The notes beneath the pieces are model-generated. The model ran no database searches and was not told the DNA's origin. It saw nothing but the letters and a program-made list of their open reading frames with translations. This document shows positions 11,801 through 18,331 of a stretch of 64,000 nt of DNA, piece by piece. Origin of the DNA: Varibaculum cambriense DSM 15806 (lineage in GTDB: Bacteria; Actinomycetota; Actinomycetes; Actinomycetales; Actinomycetaceae); assembly GCF_000420065.1 (NCBI RefSeq), contig NZ_ATUF01000002.1:682001-746000 (forward strand). Reading direction: 5' to 3'. How positions within the stretch are numbered: the stretch's first letter is position 1; each line of letters begins with the position of its first letter. The position numbers were made by a program, and so were the translations under genes.

Positions 11801-12621
11801 ACGTGATATTTCTGATTGGGCTTCAGCGACTTGATCTTTCCTACCGCATCCCGCTGCGCCTCGATCAGAGCCATATTGGCTTTATAGAAATCTCCAATAG
11901 CGGGATACTCTGCAATCTTCTGCTTCAGAGTTGCTTGATCGTAATTGACGAAGTCATTGAGGCGGGGATCGCCTCCGTTATTGACATAGGAAAGAGCCTT
12001 ATACATTCCCTGCTGTTCACGGGAGTAATTTTTGCCGCTCTTTTTTTGATACTCGATTGCTTTTTGGGGATCTAAAGTAATCTGTGTCTGTATCGCGTTC
12101 TTCGGCAAATTCGGGACGTATACAGTGTAAGCAGCAGCTTGCCCCACATTGGGGTCAATGCAGGCAGTCTCGGTGATCTTCTGATCTTTATTGGGACCTG
12201 CATTTGGTAAGAAATATCCCAGCGGTTCTGCCCACCGTTGCCACTCTTGGCCATATTCATCGGTATAGATAGGTTCTGCGACATAGTATCGCTGACTTAT
12301 CGGAGACTCCGCTGATCCGCCAGCTTGCTCCCGCACTCGTTGCTGCCACTCATTAAAAACAGCGCGGTTATTGTTGTACCAAGTTTGGTTAGCACCGTGA
12401 TCGCCGGGGTACGGGAAACGCCCAGCATTATCGACGTCTGAATACTGCAAGTTCAGCGAGGTGGGTACTCCCGATACCGAACTTACCTTGACGTTTTCAC
12501 CTGTGGAGGCCTGGGAGGGGGCTACCAAGGTGGTAATAGTCCATGCCAGGGCTAATGCGGCAGCTAATCCAGCGACGATCCAACGCCGCAACAACTTCGC
12601 AGTTTGACTGTTAATCATCAT
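2899..12621 (-). CDS. Giant LPXTG-anchored surface protein with VaFE and DUF5979-like repeats (3,240 aa)
   Basis: A signal peptide (basic start, hydrophobic 15-33, cleavage after SQA near 38) leads a unique region. In it Cys154 (TACIDP) and Gln276 (LQGLAW) could form a Cys-Gln thioester like that of actinobacterial thioester adhesins. A charged helical segment follows at about 310-390. From about 520 onward come some 11 VaFE-type domains, each ending in a V-A/V-F/Y-E motif, a His-rich turn and QTV. Interleaved are about 9 DUF5979-like domains, recognised by F-x-F-x-x-x-C and C-x-V-x-E. VaFE/Cna-B-like domains usually carry Lys-Asn isopeptide bonds that stiffen long stalks. The end is a Pro/Thr spacer, LAKTG at 3203, a hydrophobic helix and RRYQREELED, the sortase signal. 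No sortase gene lies in the window. Probable role: stalk-like adhesin; ligand unknown. Confidence 0.9.
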   Translation of the reverse strand: MMINSQTAKLLRRWIVAGLAAALALAWTITTLVAPSQASTGENVKVSSVSGVPTSLNLQYSDVDNAGRFPYPGDHGANQTWYNNNRAVFNEWQQRVREQAGGSAESPISQRYYVAEPIYTDEYGQEWQRWAEPLGYFLPNAGPNKDQKITETACIDPNVGQAAAYTVYVPNLPKNAIQTQITLDPQKAIEYQKKSGKNYSREQQGMYKALSYVNNGGDPRLNDFVNYDQATLKQKIAEYPAIGDFYKANMALIEAQRDAVGKIKSLKPNQKYHVLQGLAWAINRNSADQLTIGYNCRIWNANDGSVDCQVNQELTALARAVYADLKVMASSELKMYEAYAKYKEQFKNKRDEYEKALKKWQEETQRQVEANEKLYQTNKELLSSIKIYVDKTDDGKKLAIKLHGSSEALALLQQSKTNIDVNLTVNGKTVPVNGVSVAAAASPEGIPVPVDSTGLGCDQKLAGTVTASFSGEIEISGTYIFDGRSKLQRQIVLQKYKVAVSGNTSHDFSFAGTCPVAPEPKIGTTLEGADGAKEIDTAGMQPTEKVTLVDKVKFENLKGGQNYVIKGELVDGNGNGVGVTGTSETFDPKASGATNNGNGYYSGTINMTFQVPVQTIRDNQKLVAFETLYQGDRPETGTKVTEHKDKNDENQTVTEKPRIGTSAEALGDSTNKGKVAIPEEGKDVLIKDTVTWNKLKPGTYTLSGQLMKKVGNQVVPVEGTKAAKNFTVNAGQLEGTQELTFTLPSKQIEAGASYVVYEKVFKGANNTAGILVASHEDPNDDGQTVTVNPKQHKLPTIKTVAWVRDDGSKLVSTVEADGKDFKVKDKIIYNDLKPGTYTAFASLVDASNPKNVIATGSKVFTNGTENGDILVELAVAGSKIKADGKYVVFERIYQGEQTSEPSGEPYAKHQEIGDKSQTITVAPKNPVPAEFKIVKKTVGDNANTDRVFDFDVACDGYKDTVSVVVRKGQTQGETKVSDPALTSGMSCQVSERAVQDDLNTVKVKFSGTDTNSDATVAKFNLTENNAKTVVVTATNTFTPKQAKFTVRKNVEAAGVTHFSVPNSFNFSYKCGGDSYWKAIPTLKAGETSAPITVKPGVECQVKENSGTPESLNRALEWLGAQSQAGGTATFRTDANNTVALVATNTYTEKTGQLEISKQVVDQTAGAGKIPGTFEMKYLCGTGNKVTVPLKSVSVNKNSTVTITGIPVGSWCAVAEDTTGINVPNTTLTTTFNGQGPKMVTIGGQTLHNAAVSNPIKAGENQKATIKVENKYVNEKVGGFEVEKQVADVVSPETVLKDVAFDFGYSCTVPGSTHPVAGNFKLQHGQKFSSADPTRPQLNNLPVGTECKVWEETPKSVENADYVGSGMQVLGNEGVEASASKEKLEVTFKLKNSTAKAKILAANHYTQELGAFTLQKVVKGNADEAQNISAYRFQLTYKEGNNTHEQEVTLFPGASKSYWGLPLGSQVQVKELGAIDSKGKFIPVNELSTAKVKHSISWSGSLNDASTAASNTFAISKPMTHAQWLNNGKQGNVVVTATNSYQQIEQKGTFSVQKTAVKVAGESKDKVKNLPTSYNFTYECSDGTHGNISNVKPGGTPVVAPAQFRAGTVCTVTEQQVLPEGTNAQTVSWTVDGKGAGVGPASGKSAKVTIGSDAQHPVAVQAANEYQTPDEPKIATELKGEGRNGNIDLVEGADHTYTLTDKVSYWNLEVGKTYKFSGELVMPNAAKTDATRTGIKAEKEVTITTPNGVIELPFTLTQEQVAKYSTLVAFEQLDLKVDGGFEPVTKHEDPKDENQTKQVNPWIATVLTDEGGNKQIDTTGKADSDLVTLVDTVKYRNLEAGKTYHLTGKLVDGAGNAIGVNSTSKAFTVPGEAGTLQSGETKMTFQVTVGQIRQNAKLVAFEYLHPGQPNTPGDETVITKHEDPNDENQTVNEGPRAATTAQSATGTKVFDAKTPAKVLDRVTWSKLPAGNYVLVGTLMDKGTKQAVTNVNAEIVKFTVSNGELKGIQEMTFSVPAEQVKSNAQFVAFEKIYRQGDVDENGNVEDGKKPVVEHSDLNDKAQTVTTGEEPQSPVTPTLTLQKVVKSEGLEVPSTKEFAFTLKCSNPAKQQTYRVTAGSKISLPYVKGANCTLTEDREAAKVAGIAPSQVTFSADSEKIGLITSDNSASFKMPAEELTEVNVVFTATNTYPAPEKPTVATSAKDANGTKGMYGQSKQANQVYAGTSATIVDEVSWANLLPGDYVLIGKLMDKETGKAVTSYTSTPAPFTVKAGEKNGKLDNTFTVSGDSLKAASHYVVYEYIYRAGDVNGVTPNNGAKPVVEHAVITDADQTVEAITPPTPPAAKVKIMKKVVTSGMEVSNNRAYYFTLSCRDKDGNAAGDKTLLVRPDKATEVTGLRSGYVCSINEDLDAAIEQQVTPSISLTSGTNGFSVQQDSTAGAAHFTVPAATDQVPEVQVNVTNTYNKIGKPELQTNAVTDNGSSSVQAGTATTVTDKVTWKNLPEGKYLLTGKLMHITDNNAAPVAGVTNEPVVVEITKDNSLAGSTTMKFNVPAGAISQAGKYVVYEYLYNYEDTDGHNPKPNTSTVVSHNDPSDDAQTVTVTEAPSVSTTATTDGANDKEIQKGKAAVVTDTVNWKNLPAGNYQALSELVDAKGNPVAGATTKAVPFTVNNGETAGSVTTKIQLPATATSTAGAKFVVFERIYRASDVDSQTGRPAQNAEPVVSELDLNAINQTVRVVESPKAPPKISFTKVTEKALDGQLPDKDRKFQFTISCDKDFGGAYTFEMPAGVSAVLPADKPLQAGTVCTLTEMLTDEANADGIFPDAISFGSSHDAMAVSKINNQTAQFTVPDVDTKVVPEIQVTIKNIYSKDFPELGTIARDNADQDKVLDLKKGENAQVQDVATWKNLAPGKYTMIGTLMDKLTGKPVVGANTPAVDFEVKKGEKTGTIYALFTVPGDKVSTKASWVVFEKVYKASDVKDGKVVRKATPVVDHSNLEDADQTVQVTPPPASPEQKTPEIATVAKNGTTFNDGTKDANFGKKILTPGQDSVIEDTVMWKNLEPGEYTITGTLMDKSTNAPLTYLDKDGKQQDGAKATAGSFHVAEGQTSGEAKVFFTVKGEAIQANRQYVVFEDLYKTADIKDGQPSPGAQKVAFHRDINDAAQTTSGDKPKPGTPPETPKTPNTPGTTPPTPVTPPEFPKVVRTILAKTGSTTGIMAMTGVLAMVAGIGLVMIRRYQREELED

Positions 12622-13125
12622 TTATCCTGTGTCTACTAGAAGGAGGGATCGGCATCTCCATCAACAGATCCTGACGAGGCGTCCATCTGGGTTATGTCAC
12701 GCCCAAACACCCCGTCTGGAGGGACCTGGCCTGTTGTCAATGCCGACAGGAACACTATTAACTTGTCGTTGTGTAGTTAATACATTCTAATGCACCTACC
12801 AGCTTACAAGATTTTCATAGAACAACGCAACAGATTAATCGGGGTTTTCGCAGGGTAAGGCAGTAAGTTGCGGTTGTCATTCCGCTTCTAACAGGCATTT
12901 TAAAGCTCATCGTCACGATGCACGACTAGGAAACGTGCAAAGATTCACAGGACAAAAGGCCTGCATCAAATACCGGCAAAACATTACAGTCTCATTAAAC
13001 TGTTGCCTTGCCGACGAGAAAATAAATCTTGAATTATTAAAATAACTATTCTAACCAGGCGAAACCGTACGAAAAATCACTTAGTAGAGCCAAAGTAAAA
13101 ACCTTAGCTAACCTTAATTAAGTAG
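12622..13125. other. 504-bp intergenic region upstream of the giant surface gene
   Basis: No gene, RNA or clear hairpin was found. The half next to dtd (about 12770-13125) is visibly richer in A/T than its surroundings. The promoter and leader of the surface-protein gene must lie in or near this stretch, but no pair of -35/-10 boxes stood out well enough to mark. CAGGAT just before the ATG at 12621 is a weak ribosome site. Confidence 0.5.
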
Positions 13126-13560
13126 TTACTGAGGTTCCTTGGCCAGCCACAAAGTGTAGGGGCCGTCATTCACCAAAGACACCTGCATCATCGCGCCGAA
13201 GACTCCGGTCTCAACCTCCGCGCCGCCCGCACGCAAATCCGCTACCAGTTTCTCAAAAATAGGACGCGCCACCTCTCCCTTGGCCGCGTAAGTCCAAGAA
13301 GGATGTCGACCCTTGCGCACCGAACCGTAGAGGGTGAACTGAGAAACCACCAGCAGGGGCGCCCCCGCCTCCAGCACTGAAGACCCGTCCTCAAAAACCT
13401 GCTGATTAAGCAGACGGCGCACCGTCCAATCAATCTGCTCCTGACCGTCACCAGGAGTTATCCCCACGAAAACCACCAGGCCGGGTCGCTCCAATTTCCC
13501 GACAGCCTTACCCTCGACCGTCACCTCAGCAGACAGTGCCCTTTGAATTAAGGTACGCAT
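13126..13560 (-). CDS. dtd: D-aminoacyl-tRNA deacylase
   Basis: A 144-residue enzyme that hydrolyses D-amino acids mis-attached to tRNA, and glycine from tRNA-Ala. It starts MRTLIQRALSAEVTV and carries the SQFTLYG motif with its catalytic Thr. The C-terminal NDGPYTLWL block matches the usual cross-subunit Gly-Pro motif, with Tyr-Thr where Val-Thr is common. A perfect AGGAGG lies before the ATG, nine bases after the end of the ygfZ-like gene, so it is the last gene of a three-gene operon. Length is normal for the family. Confidence 0.95.
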   Translation of the reverse strand: MRTLIQRALSAEVTVEGKAVGKLERPGLVVFVGITPGDGQEQIDWTVRRLLNQQVFEDGSSVLEAGAPLLVVSQFTLYGSVRKGRHPSWTYAAKGEVARPIFEKLVADLRAGGAEVETGVFGAMMQVSLVNDGPYTLWLAKEPQ

Positions 13561-13569
13561 AAAATCCTC

Positions 13570-14685
13570 CTAGCCAGCAATATTTAATGGCCCAGAACCG
13601 GCAGGTGGCAGGGTGCGCGAAAAGGACTTCCGATCAATCTGAGACTGTCCCTGCCAGGAAACCCCCGCAGGATCGGTAATCACAGTCACCGCCGCCGCCA
13701 GGGACTGCTCTTCCCCGTCCTCTTGCCAGCAGACCGTGAGATTTCCCGTAGGAGCACCCCGTTTAATTAAGCCGAGACCAATGGGGCCGTCCTCAAAATG
13801 ATTGGCACTCACCCGGACGGCACCTACTTTACGACTCCCAACATAAAGCTCCGCTCCCGGAGGCGGCAGCAACGAGGACGTGCCATCCAGGTGCAAAAAC
13901 ACTGCCCGCCGCGGGGGATGCCCCAGGTTAACGATGCGCGCTACCGTCTCCTGTCCGCAGTAGCATCCCTTATTTAAATGCACAGCCGTGCGCAGCCAAT
14001 CGAGTTCATGCGGCAGGGTGCGCTGATCGATATCGCTGCCATAGGGGCGCCAAGCCGCTATCCGCAATGCCTGCCAATCGGTCTCGGCGGCAAATACCGG
14101 AGCAGCCAGGCTGTAACCGTCTTCAGTTTCTTGTGGCCAAGTAAGCTGTTCCCAGCGGCTACGCAATTCGGCGTGCACCTTAGCGGTATCCGCAACGGGA
14201 ATTACCCCCAGGCACGCCGGGTAATCTTGCCCCGGATGCACCTGAGAGTGCGGAGAATAGGCAGTGCCGCCGGCACTAATCCCTGGCCACGGATCTGCCC
14301 AGGTAGGACCAAACTCTGCGAGTACTTCCTCGGCTAGGCTGGGGGTAAAAAATCCCCAAACCGTAAGCTCTGCGCGTACGGCGACCTCCACCCGCGACAT
14401 AAATTTCATAGATTCTAAAAACTGCGCCAGAGCCGGCGCATCCGCCGTAAACAGCCAAGCAACCTGGTCAGCCCAAACGATTCCGGCCGCAAATTTGACC
14501 CGGCCGTTGGCATCTAGGAAGAGCATTTCCCGGCTCTGTCCCGCATCCACATCCGCTACTATCTGTGAAGATAGGGTAGTTAGCCAGGAGGGCGTATCCG
14601 GCCCGGACACGGTAAGTACCTGAAGCCCGGTTTCCGCAATCCCGTATCCGGCCCGCAAAGCCACTTGGTTGTCTACAAAGGTCAC
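13570..14685 (-). CDS. ygfZ: Folate-binding YgfZ-like protein (Fe-S cluster repair)
   Basis: A 371-residue protein of the GcvT-like YgfZ/IBA57 family, which uses tetrahydrofolate to help repair or assemble certain Fe-S enzymes. The family signature K-G-C-Y-x-G-Q-E is present at 239-246 (KGCYCGQE), with two cysteines (241, 243). The N-terminal half carries the GcvT-like fold pattern (SREMLFLDANGRV). It lies two bases after the nitrobindin-like gene and nine before dtd. A link to the nearby Fe-S-rich oxidoreductase operon is possible but only inferred from proximity. Confidence 0.9.
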   Translation of the reverse strand: MTFVDNQVALRAGYGIAETGLQVLTVSGPDTPSWLTTLSSQIVADVDAGQSREMLFLDANGRVKFAAGIVWADQVAWLFTADAPALAQFLESMKFMSRVEVAVRAELTVWGFFTPSLAEEVLAEFGPTWADPWPGISAGGTAYSPHSQVHPGQDYPACLGVIPVADTAKVHAELRSRWEQLTWPQETEDGYSLAAPVFAAETDWQALRIAAWRPYGSDIDQRTLPHELDWLRTAVHLNKGCYCGQETVARIVNLGHPPRRAVFLHLDGTSSLLPPPGAELYVGSRKVGAVRVSANHFEDGPIGLGLIKRGAPTGNLTVCWQEDGEEQSLAAAVTVITDPAGVSWQGQSQIDRKSFSRTLPPAGSGPLNIAG

Positions 14686-14687
14686 TA

Positions 14688-15443
14688 TTAGGCTCCTTCT
14701 TCCCGGTTCTTGTCGGGGGATTCCTCGCGCTGCCCGGCAGCTGCCTGCCCGGTATCTTTTGCTACTTTCGCCTCCGCGGCCTCCGCTTTATCTAGCTCTC
14801 CGCGCGGATCTTCCCCGGCGGGCAAAGAAGTTACCCCGGGGGCACTTAAGGTTTCTTCGCCTGCAGGCAGGCGCAACAGGCGTGCCGAAAAGTCAGATTG
14901 GGAATCTTTACCCGGCATAACCGAGTCCTGCGCCCAGAAAAGTTCCGAAGAAACCAGCCCCATCATGCGCGACAGCTGCTCAAAGGGAGCCGGGGTGAGC
15001 CGCGAAGAAATCATGATCCGCGGCCCCATAGAAACCGCCTCCCAGGAAACCTCAGTGGTGTAGGGGCCGCCAGCAGAAGTCAGGCGGCAGCGTGAACGTG
15101 CTTCCTGTTCGCTATCAGCTACAGCGGCTGCGGTTATTCTCCAAGAAGTATCCTCCCGCCACAGCAAAGCGCCGCGGCGCAACTGCTTTAGGCCGGTCGC
15201 CGCATCAGCTTGCATATCCGGTTTTTCAGCGACCGGCTCTGCTAGCCAAGTTAGCGTTGCTTGCTGCAGGCTCGTCCCGGTGGCGCGAAAAGTAGTTTCT
15301 TGCCAAATAAAGCATTCCTCGCGCTCTCCGCTTTCCGTTTCCGGATCTTTAGGCAAAAACGCGGTTCCCCAACCCCGCCAAGATCCCAGTAGCCACGCTA
15401 GGGGGATTAATTCTTTCGCTAATCCCAAAGGTAAATCCATCAT
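14688..15443 (-). CDS. FABP-like heme-binding beta-barrel (nitrobindin/DUF1794 family) protein
   Basis: A 251-residue protein. Its first 185 or so residues follow the nitrobindin pattern: PLAWLLGSWRGWGTAF at 14-29 is the G-x-W-x-G-x-G entrance motif, and GPRIMISSRL lies in a later strand. Nitrobindins are ten-stranded barrels that bind heme and can isomerise peroxynitrite. The usual C-terminal heme-ligating His is not obvious, so heme binding is uncertain. A charged, Ala/Glu/Lys-rich tail (about 190-251) extends beyond the barrel and looks disordered. It is the first gene of the operon with ygfZ and dtd, an order common in Actinomycetaceae. Two adjacent ATG codons at 15443 and 15440 make the exact start uncertain by one residue. 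Confidence 0.8.
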   Translation of the reverse strand: MMDLPLGLAKELIPLAWLLGSWRGWGTAFLPKDPETESGEREECFIWQETTFRATGTSLQQATLTWLAEPVAEKPDMQADAATGLKQLRRGALLWREDTSWRITAAAVADSEQEARSRCRLTSAGGPYTTEVSWEAVSMGPRIMISSRLTPAPFEQLSRMMGLVSSELFWAQDSVMPGKDSQSDFSARLLRLPAGEETLSAPGVTSLPAGEDPRGELDKAEAAEAKVAKDTGQAAAGQREESPDKNREEGA

Positions 15444-15530
15444 GTGCTACAGCCTAGTAGAGTAAGTAAGACACAAGCTATAAAAGTGAAGTAATTGGGC
15501 GAAGAGCAAAACTGGGAGAGAATCGGAAAT

Positions 15531-16475
15531 ATGGAAGATTCGGTAGCCAAACCGCCGGCAACTCCGAGCGGCGCGAACCCGTCTGCAGCAGTAAATTCTC
15601 GGGTTCCGGTGGGTCGCCACAGCCAAAAAAGTGCCCCCAGCTCGCCGGGTACCGCTAAATTACCTCCCCACAAGCCGGTTTCTCCGATAGCCGCTCGCAG
15701 CTGGTGGGTGGCACTGCTCGCTGCCCTGCCTCCCCTAGCGATGCTCTTTTTCCTCTATTGGAACCCCTATTTGGCAGTGCTTACAGCCGCCGGCGTGACT
15801 ATCGCTGTCTCCCTCACCTGGGGCGGACTCTCCGAGGCTCCCAGCCCGGGTCGTACCGGCCTAGTGGTGGTATTGGCAGGAATCGGCTGCCTGCTGGCCG
15901 CGTTCTTAACCAATAATCTCACCTGGGTTCCGCTAGTGCTTTCCTGGTGTTTACTGGCAGCCTTTATCGCCGAAATGACCCGGGGAAAACATCGCCCCTT
16001 AACTACCTGGTCCTTAGCTAGCACTGTCGCCGGATGCGCCCTGGTAGCGGCAGGATCTGCCTGGGGACTGACCATCGCCTACCCCACTATGAATCTGCTG
16101 GCGATGGCGGCGCTACCGGCTATGGGACTAGCTTGCCTAACCTTGGCACTCCCCACTAAATACGCCAGTATCCGCTGGCTGTACTGTTCGTTAGCCGGGA
16201 TTCTCGCGGCGGGCTTACTGACGTACTTTGTGCTCTACCAATATTCAGATTTGGCGCTGGCGATTCCTTTTGCCTACCGCAATCCGGCCTTGGCGATCTG
16301 GATTATGACGGTGGGCCTCGGATTTCTTTCTGGACTTTTAGTCGCCTGTATAAACGTGTTGTTTATGGTGCCGGCAGGTAAAAATTACCGCTGGCGGCAA
16401 CTTACCCTCGCCCTGCTACCCACCTTGTTTATTGCGGTTCCAATTTATTCTTTAGCGCGCCTAATCACCGGATAA
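15531..16475 (+). CDS. Multi-pass membrane protein of unknown function
   Basis: A 314-residue protein with a Pro/Ser/Ala-rich cytoplasmic-type N-terminus (about 1-55) and nine or ten hydrophobic helices. No transporter family motif was recognised. A TTG start at 15495 would add 12 residues, but ATG at 15531 is preferred because GGGAGAG lies ten bases upstream. The gene is divergent from the nitrobindin-like operon across a short gap and ends convergent to the oxidoreductase operon. The disordered N-terminus plus membrane bundle resembles the protein at 21729, although the sequences are not obviously related. Confidence 0.7.
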   Translation: MEDSVAKPPATPSGANPSAAVNSRVPVGRHSQKSAPSSPGTAKLPPHKPVSPIAARSWWVALLAALPPLAMLFFLYWNPYLAVLTAAGVTIAVSLTWGGLSEAPSPGRTGLVVVLAGIGCLLAAFLTNNLTWVPLVLSWCLLAAFIAEMTRGKHRPLTTWSLASTVAGCALVAAGSAWGLTIAYPTMNLLAMAALPAMGLACLTLALPTKYASIRWLYCSLAGILAAGLLTYFVLYQYSDLALAIPFAYRNPALAIWIMTVGLGFLSGLLVACINVLFMVPAGKNYRWRQLTLALLPTLFIAVPIYSLARLITG

Positions 16476-16607
16476 AGACCCGCTTACCTGCGGCAGAGGC
16501 TGAAGCCAAAGTTAGAAATCAGTTTAAACCACGCAACCAGCACCCTAGCCCCGGCAAATAGAGCACAAAACCTACTAACGAGGGCGCGGAGCGCCGAGGT
16601 GCGGAAA

Positions 16608-16656
16608 ATCCCTGCCCCGGAAACACCCGCTGAGGGTACTTTACCTGGGCAGGGAT
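16608..16656 (-). terminator. Possible terminator of the oxidoreductase operon
   Basis: ATCCCTGCCC (16608-16617) pairs perfectly with GGGCAGGGAT (16647-16656) around a 29-base loop, just beyond the operon's last stop codon. On the minus strand the stem is followed by TTTCCGC, so the T run is short. Confidence 0.5.
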
Positions 16657-16672
16657 ATTGCTCTCAGAGCAG

Positions 16673-18331
16673 CTAGTTTTCCTCTGGAATCATTATGATG
16701 GAGCCGCAAGGACATTCTTCGGCACAAATCCCGCAGCCCTTACAGTAGTCGTATTTGAACTCGTACTCGCCCGGCTTAATCTTGGTAATGGCGTTATCCG
16801 GGCAAACCCCGAAACAGTTATCGCAACCGAAACAATTGCCACAAGACATACAGCGCCGCGCCTCAAAGAGAGCGGAATCTTGATCTAAGCCCTGCACTAC
16901 CTCGTCAAAGGTAGAAGCCCGGCGGGCAGATTCAATCTTGGCGCGTACCCGGTGAGGTGCATCGGCATAATACCAGTTAGTGAGGCGGTCATAAGTGGCA
17001 TCCCCGGTGACCGACGGCTTGTGGTATTCGGTGCCGTGCAGAAAAGCGTCAATATAACGAGCGGCTTTCTTGCCGTGACCAATCGCCACCGTAACTGTGC
17101 GCTCGGAAGGAACCATGTCCCCACCGGCGAACACGCCGTGACGCCCGGTCATCATCTGCGAGTTAACCTGGACGACTCCCTTTTCAATTTCAATATCGCG
17201 GGCGCGCTCGACCAGCCCTAAATCAGATTCCTGACCTAGCGCCATCACCACCGAATCGGCGCCGAGTTCTTCATACTCGCCGGTCGGCTGGGGGAAGCCG
17301 TTCTCGTCCAGCTCCATTTTTTCCACCGTGAGCTTGCCGCCATCAATATGTTTAATGGTGGATAGCCATCGCATCATCACCCCTTCTTCCTCGGCTTCAC
17401 GCACCTCGGAATCATGGGCGGGCATCCGGTCGCGGTTACGACGATACACAATCACTGCTTCTTCCGCTCCCAGACGTTTGGCAGTCCGAGCAGCGTCAAT
17501 AGCGGTATTACCCCCGCCGTAAATAACTACTTTCCGCCCTACCATCGGTTTTTCTTCGCCCTCCATCTCGGCGAGCATTTCCACGGCGTCCATCACCTTG
17601 GCGCTGGCACCAGCAGGAATATCGGCGTGACGACCCACATGGGCACCCACCGCCAAGAACACCGCATCGAAGTCATCGGCCACGTCGTCAACGTTTTCAA
17701 CTTTGGCATTGAACTCGAAACGTACCCCCAGGTCTTCGATCCGTTTAATCTCGGCATCGAGTACCTCGCGGGGCAGACGATACTTGGGAATCCCAAAACG
17801 CATCATCCCGCCCGCCATGGGACCGGCCTCTTTCACAGTAACTTCGTGGCCGAGACGGCGCAGGTGGTAGGCAGCGGACAGCCCGGAAGGGCCTGCCCCC
17901 ACTACCAGTACGTGTTTACCGCTGGGAGCCGCATCTACGCTTACGTTCCAGCCCTCTGCAATAGCTTTATCGCCTAGGAAACGTTCAATCGCGTTAATCC
18001 CTACGGCCTCATCCATATGTCCGCGGTTGCAGGCAGTTTGACAAGGATGATAGCAAACCCGCCCCATAGTGGCAGGTAGCGGATTATTTACCATGATTTC
18101 GCGCCAGGCGGCCTCATAATCGCCCTCTTCTGCGTGATAGAGCCAAGCCTGGACATTTTCACCCGCCGGACACGCCTTATTACAAGGAGGCAGCATGGAT
18201 ACATAGACCGGGCGTTCGGTACGCCAAGAACCGGTTTCATTCGCCAGCGACGACCCTACATTCAAAGTCACCGCCCAAGGAGCGGTATCTTCCCTGCGTA
18301 CCTGCGGAGTTGGTAGGACTGTGGAACTCAT
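16673..18331 (-). CDS. GltD-like NAD(P)H flavoprotein fused to ferredoxin domains (oxidoreductase electron-transfer subunit)
   Basis: A 552-residue fusion. The N-terminal Fer4_20 region has cysteines at 50, 54, 93, 97 and 101 for Fe-S clusters. A GltD-like core follows, with an FAD site (GAGPSG, 145-150) and an NAD(P)H site (GGGNTAID). The C-terminus carries two [4Fe-4S] ferredoxin motifs (C-x2-C-x2-C-x3-CP twice) plus extra cysteines in CMSCGNC. It is the last gene of the operon after gamma, alpha and beta subunits. It takes the place of the small delta ferredoxin subunit of four-subunit pyruvate:ferredoxin oxidoreductases. The inferred role is to pass electrons from 2-oxoacid oxidation to NAD(P)+, or the reverse. 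It could instead be an independent ferredoxin:NADP reductase. Confidence 0.85.
   Translation of the reverse strand: MSSTVLPTPQVRREDTAPWAVTLNVGSSLANETGSWRTERPVYVSMLPPCNKACPAGENVQAWLYHAEEGDYEAAWREIMVNNPLPATMGRVCYHPCQTACNRGHMDEAVGINAIERFLGDKAIAEGWNVSVDAAPSGKHVLVVGAGPSGLSAAYHLRRLGHEVTVKEAGPMAGGMMRFGIPKYRLPREVLDAEIKRIEDLGVRFEFNAKVENVDDVADDFDAVFLAVGAHVGRHADIPAGASAKVMDAVEMLAEMEGEEKPMVGRKVVIYGGGNTAIDAARTAKRLGAEEAVIVYRRNRDRMPAHDSEVREAEEEGVMMRWLSTIKHIDGGKLTVEKMELDENGFPQPTGEYEELGADSVVMALGQESDLGLVERARDIEIEKGVVQVNSQMMTGRHGVFAGGDMVPSERTVTVAIGHGKKAARYIDAFLHGTEYHKPSVTGDATYDRLTNWYYADAPHRVRAKIESARRASTFDEVVQGLDQDSALFEARRCMSCGNCFGCDNCFGVCPDNAITKIKPGEYEFKYDYCKGCGICAEECPCGSIIMIPEEN

Noticed and set aside
2899-12621. 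Tandem repeats that might suggest a repeat array or CRISPR
   Set aside because: The repeats are coding, diverged at nucleotide level and of domain length (about 100 codons); there are no short identical repeats with spacers.
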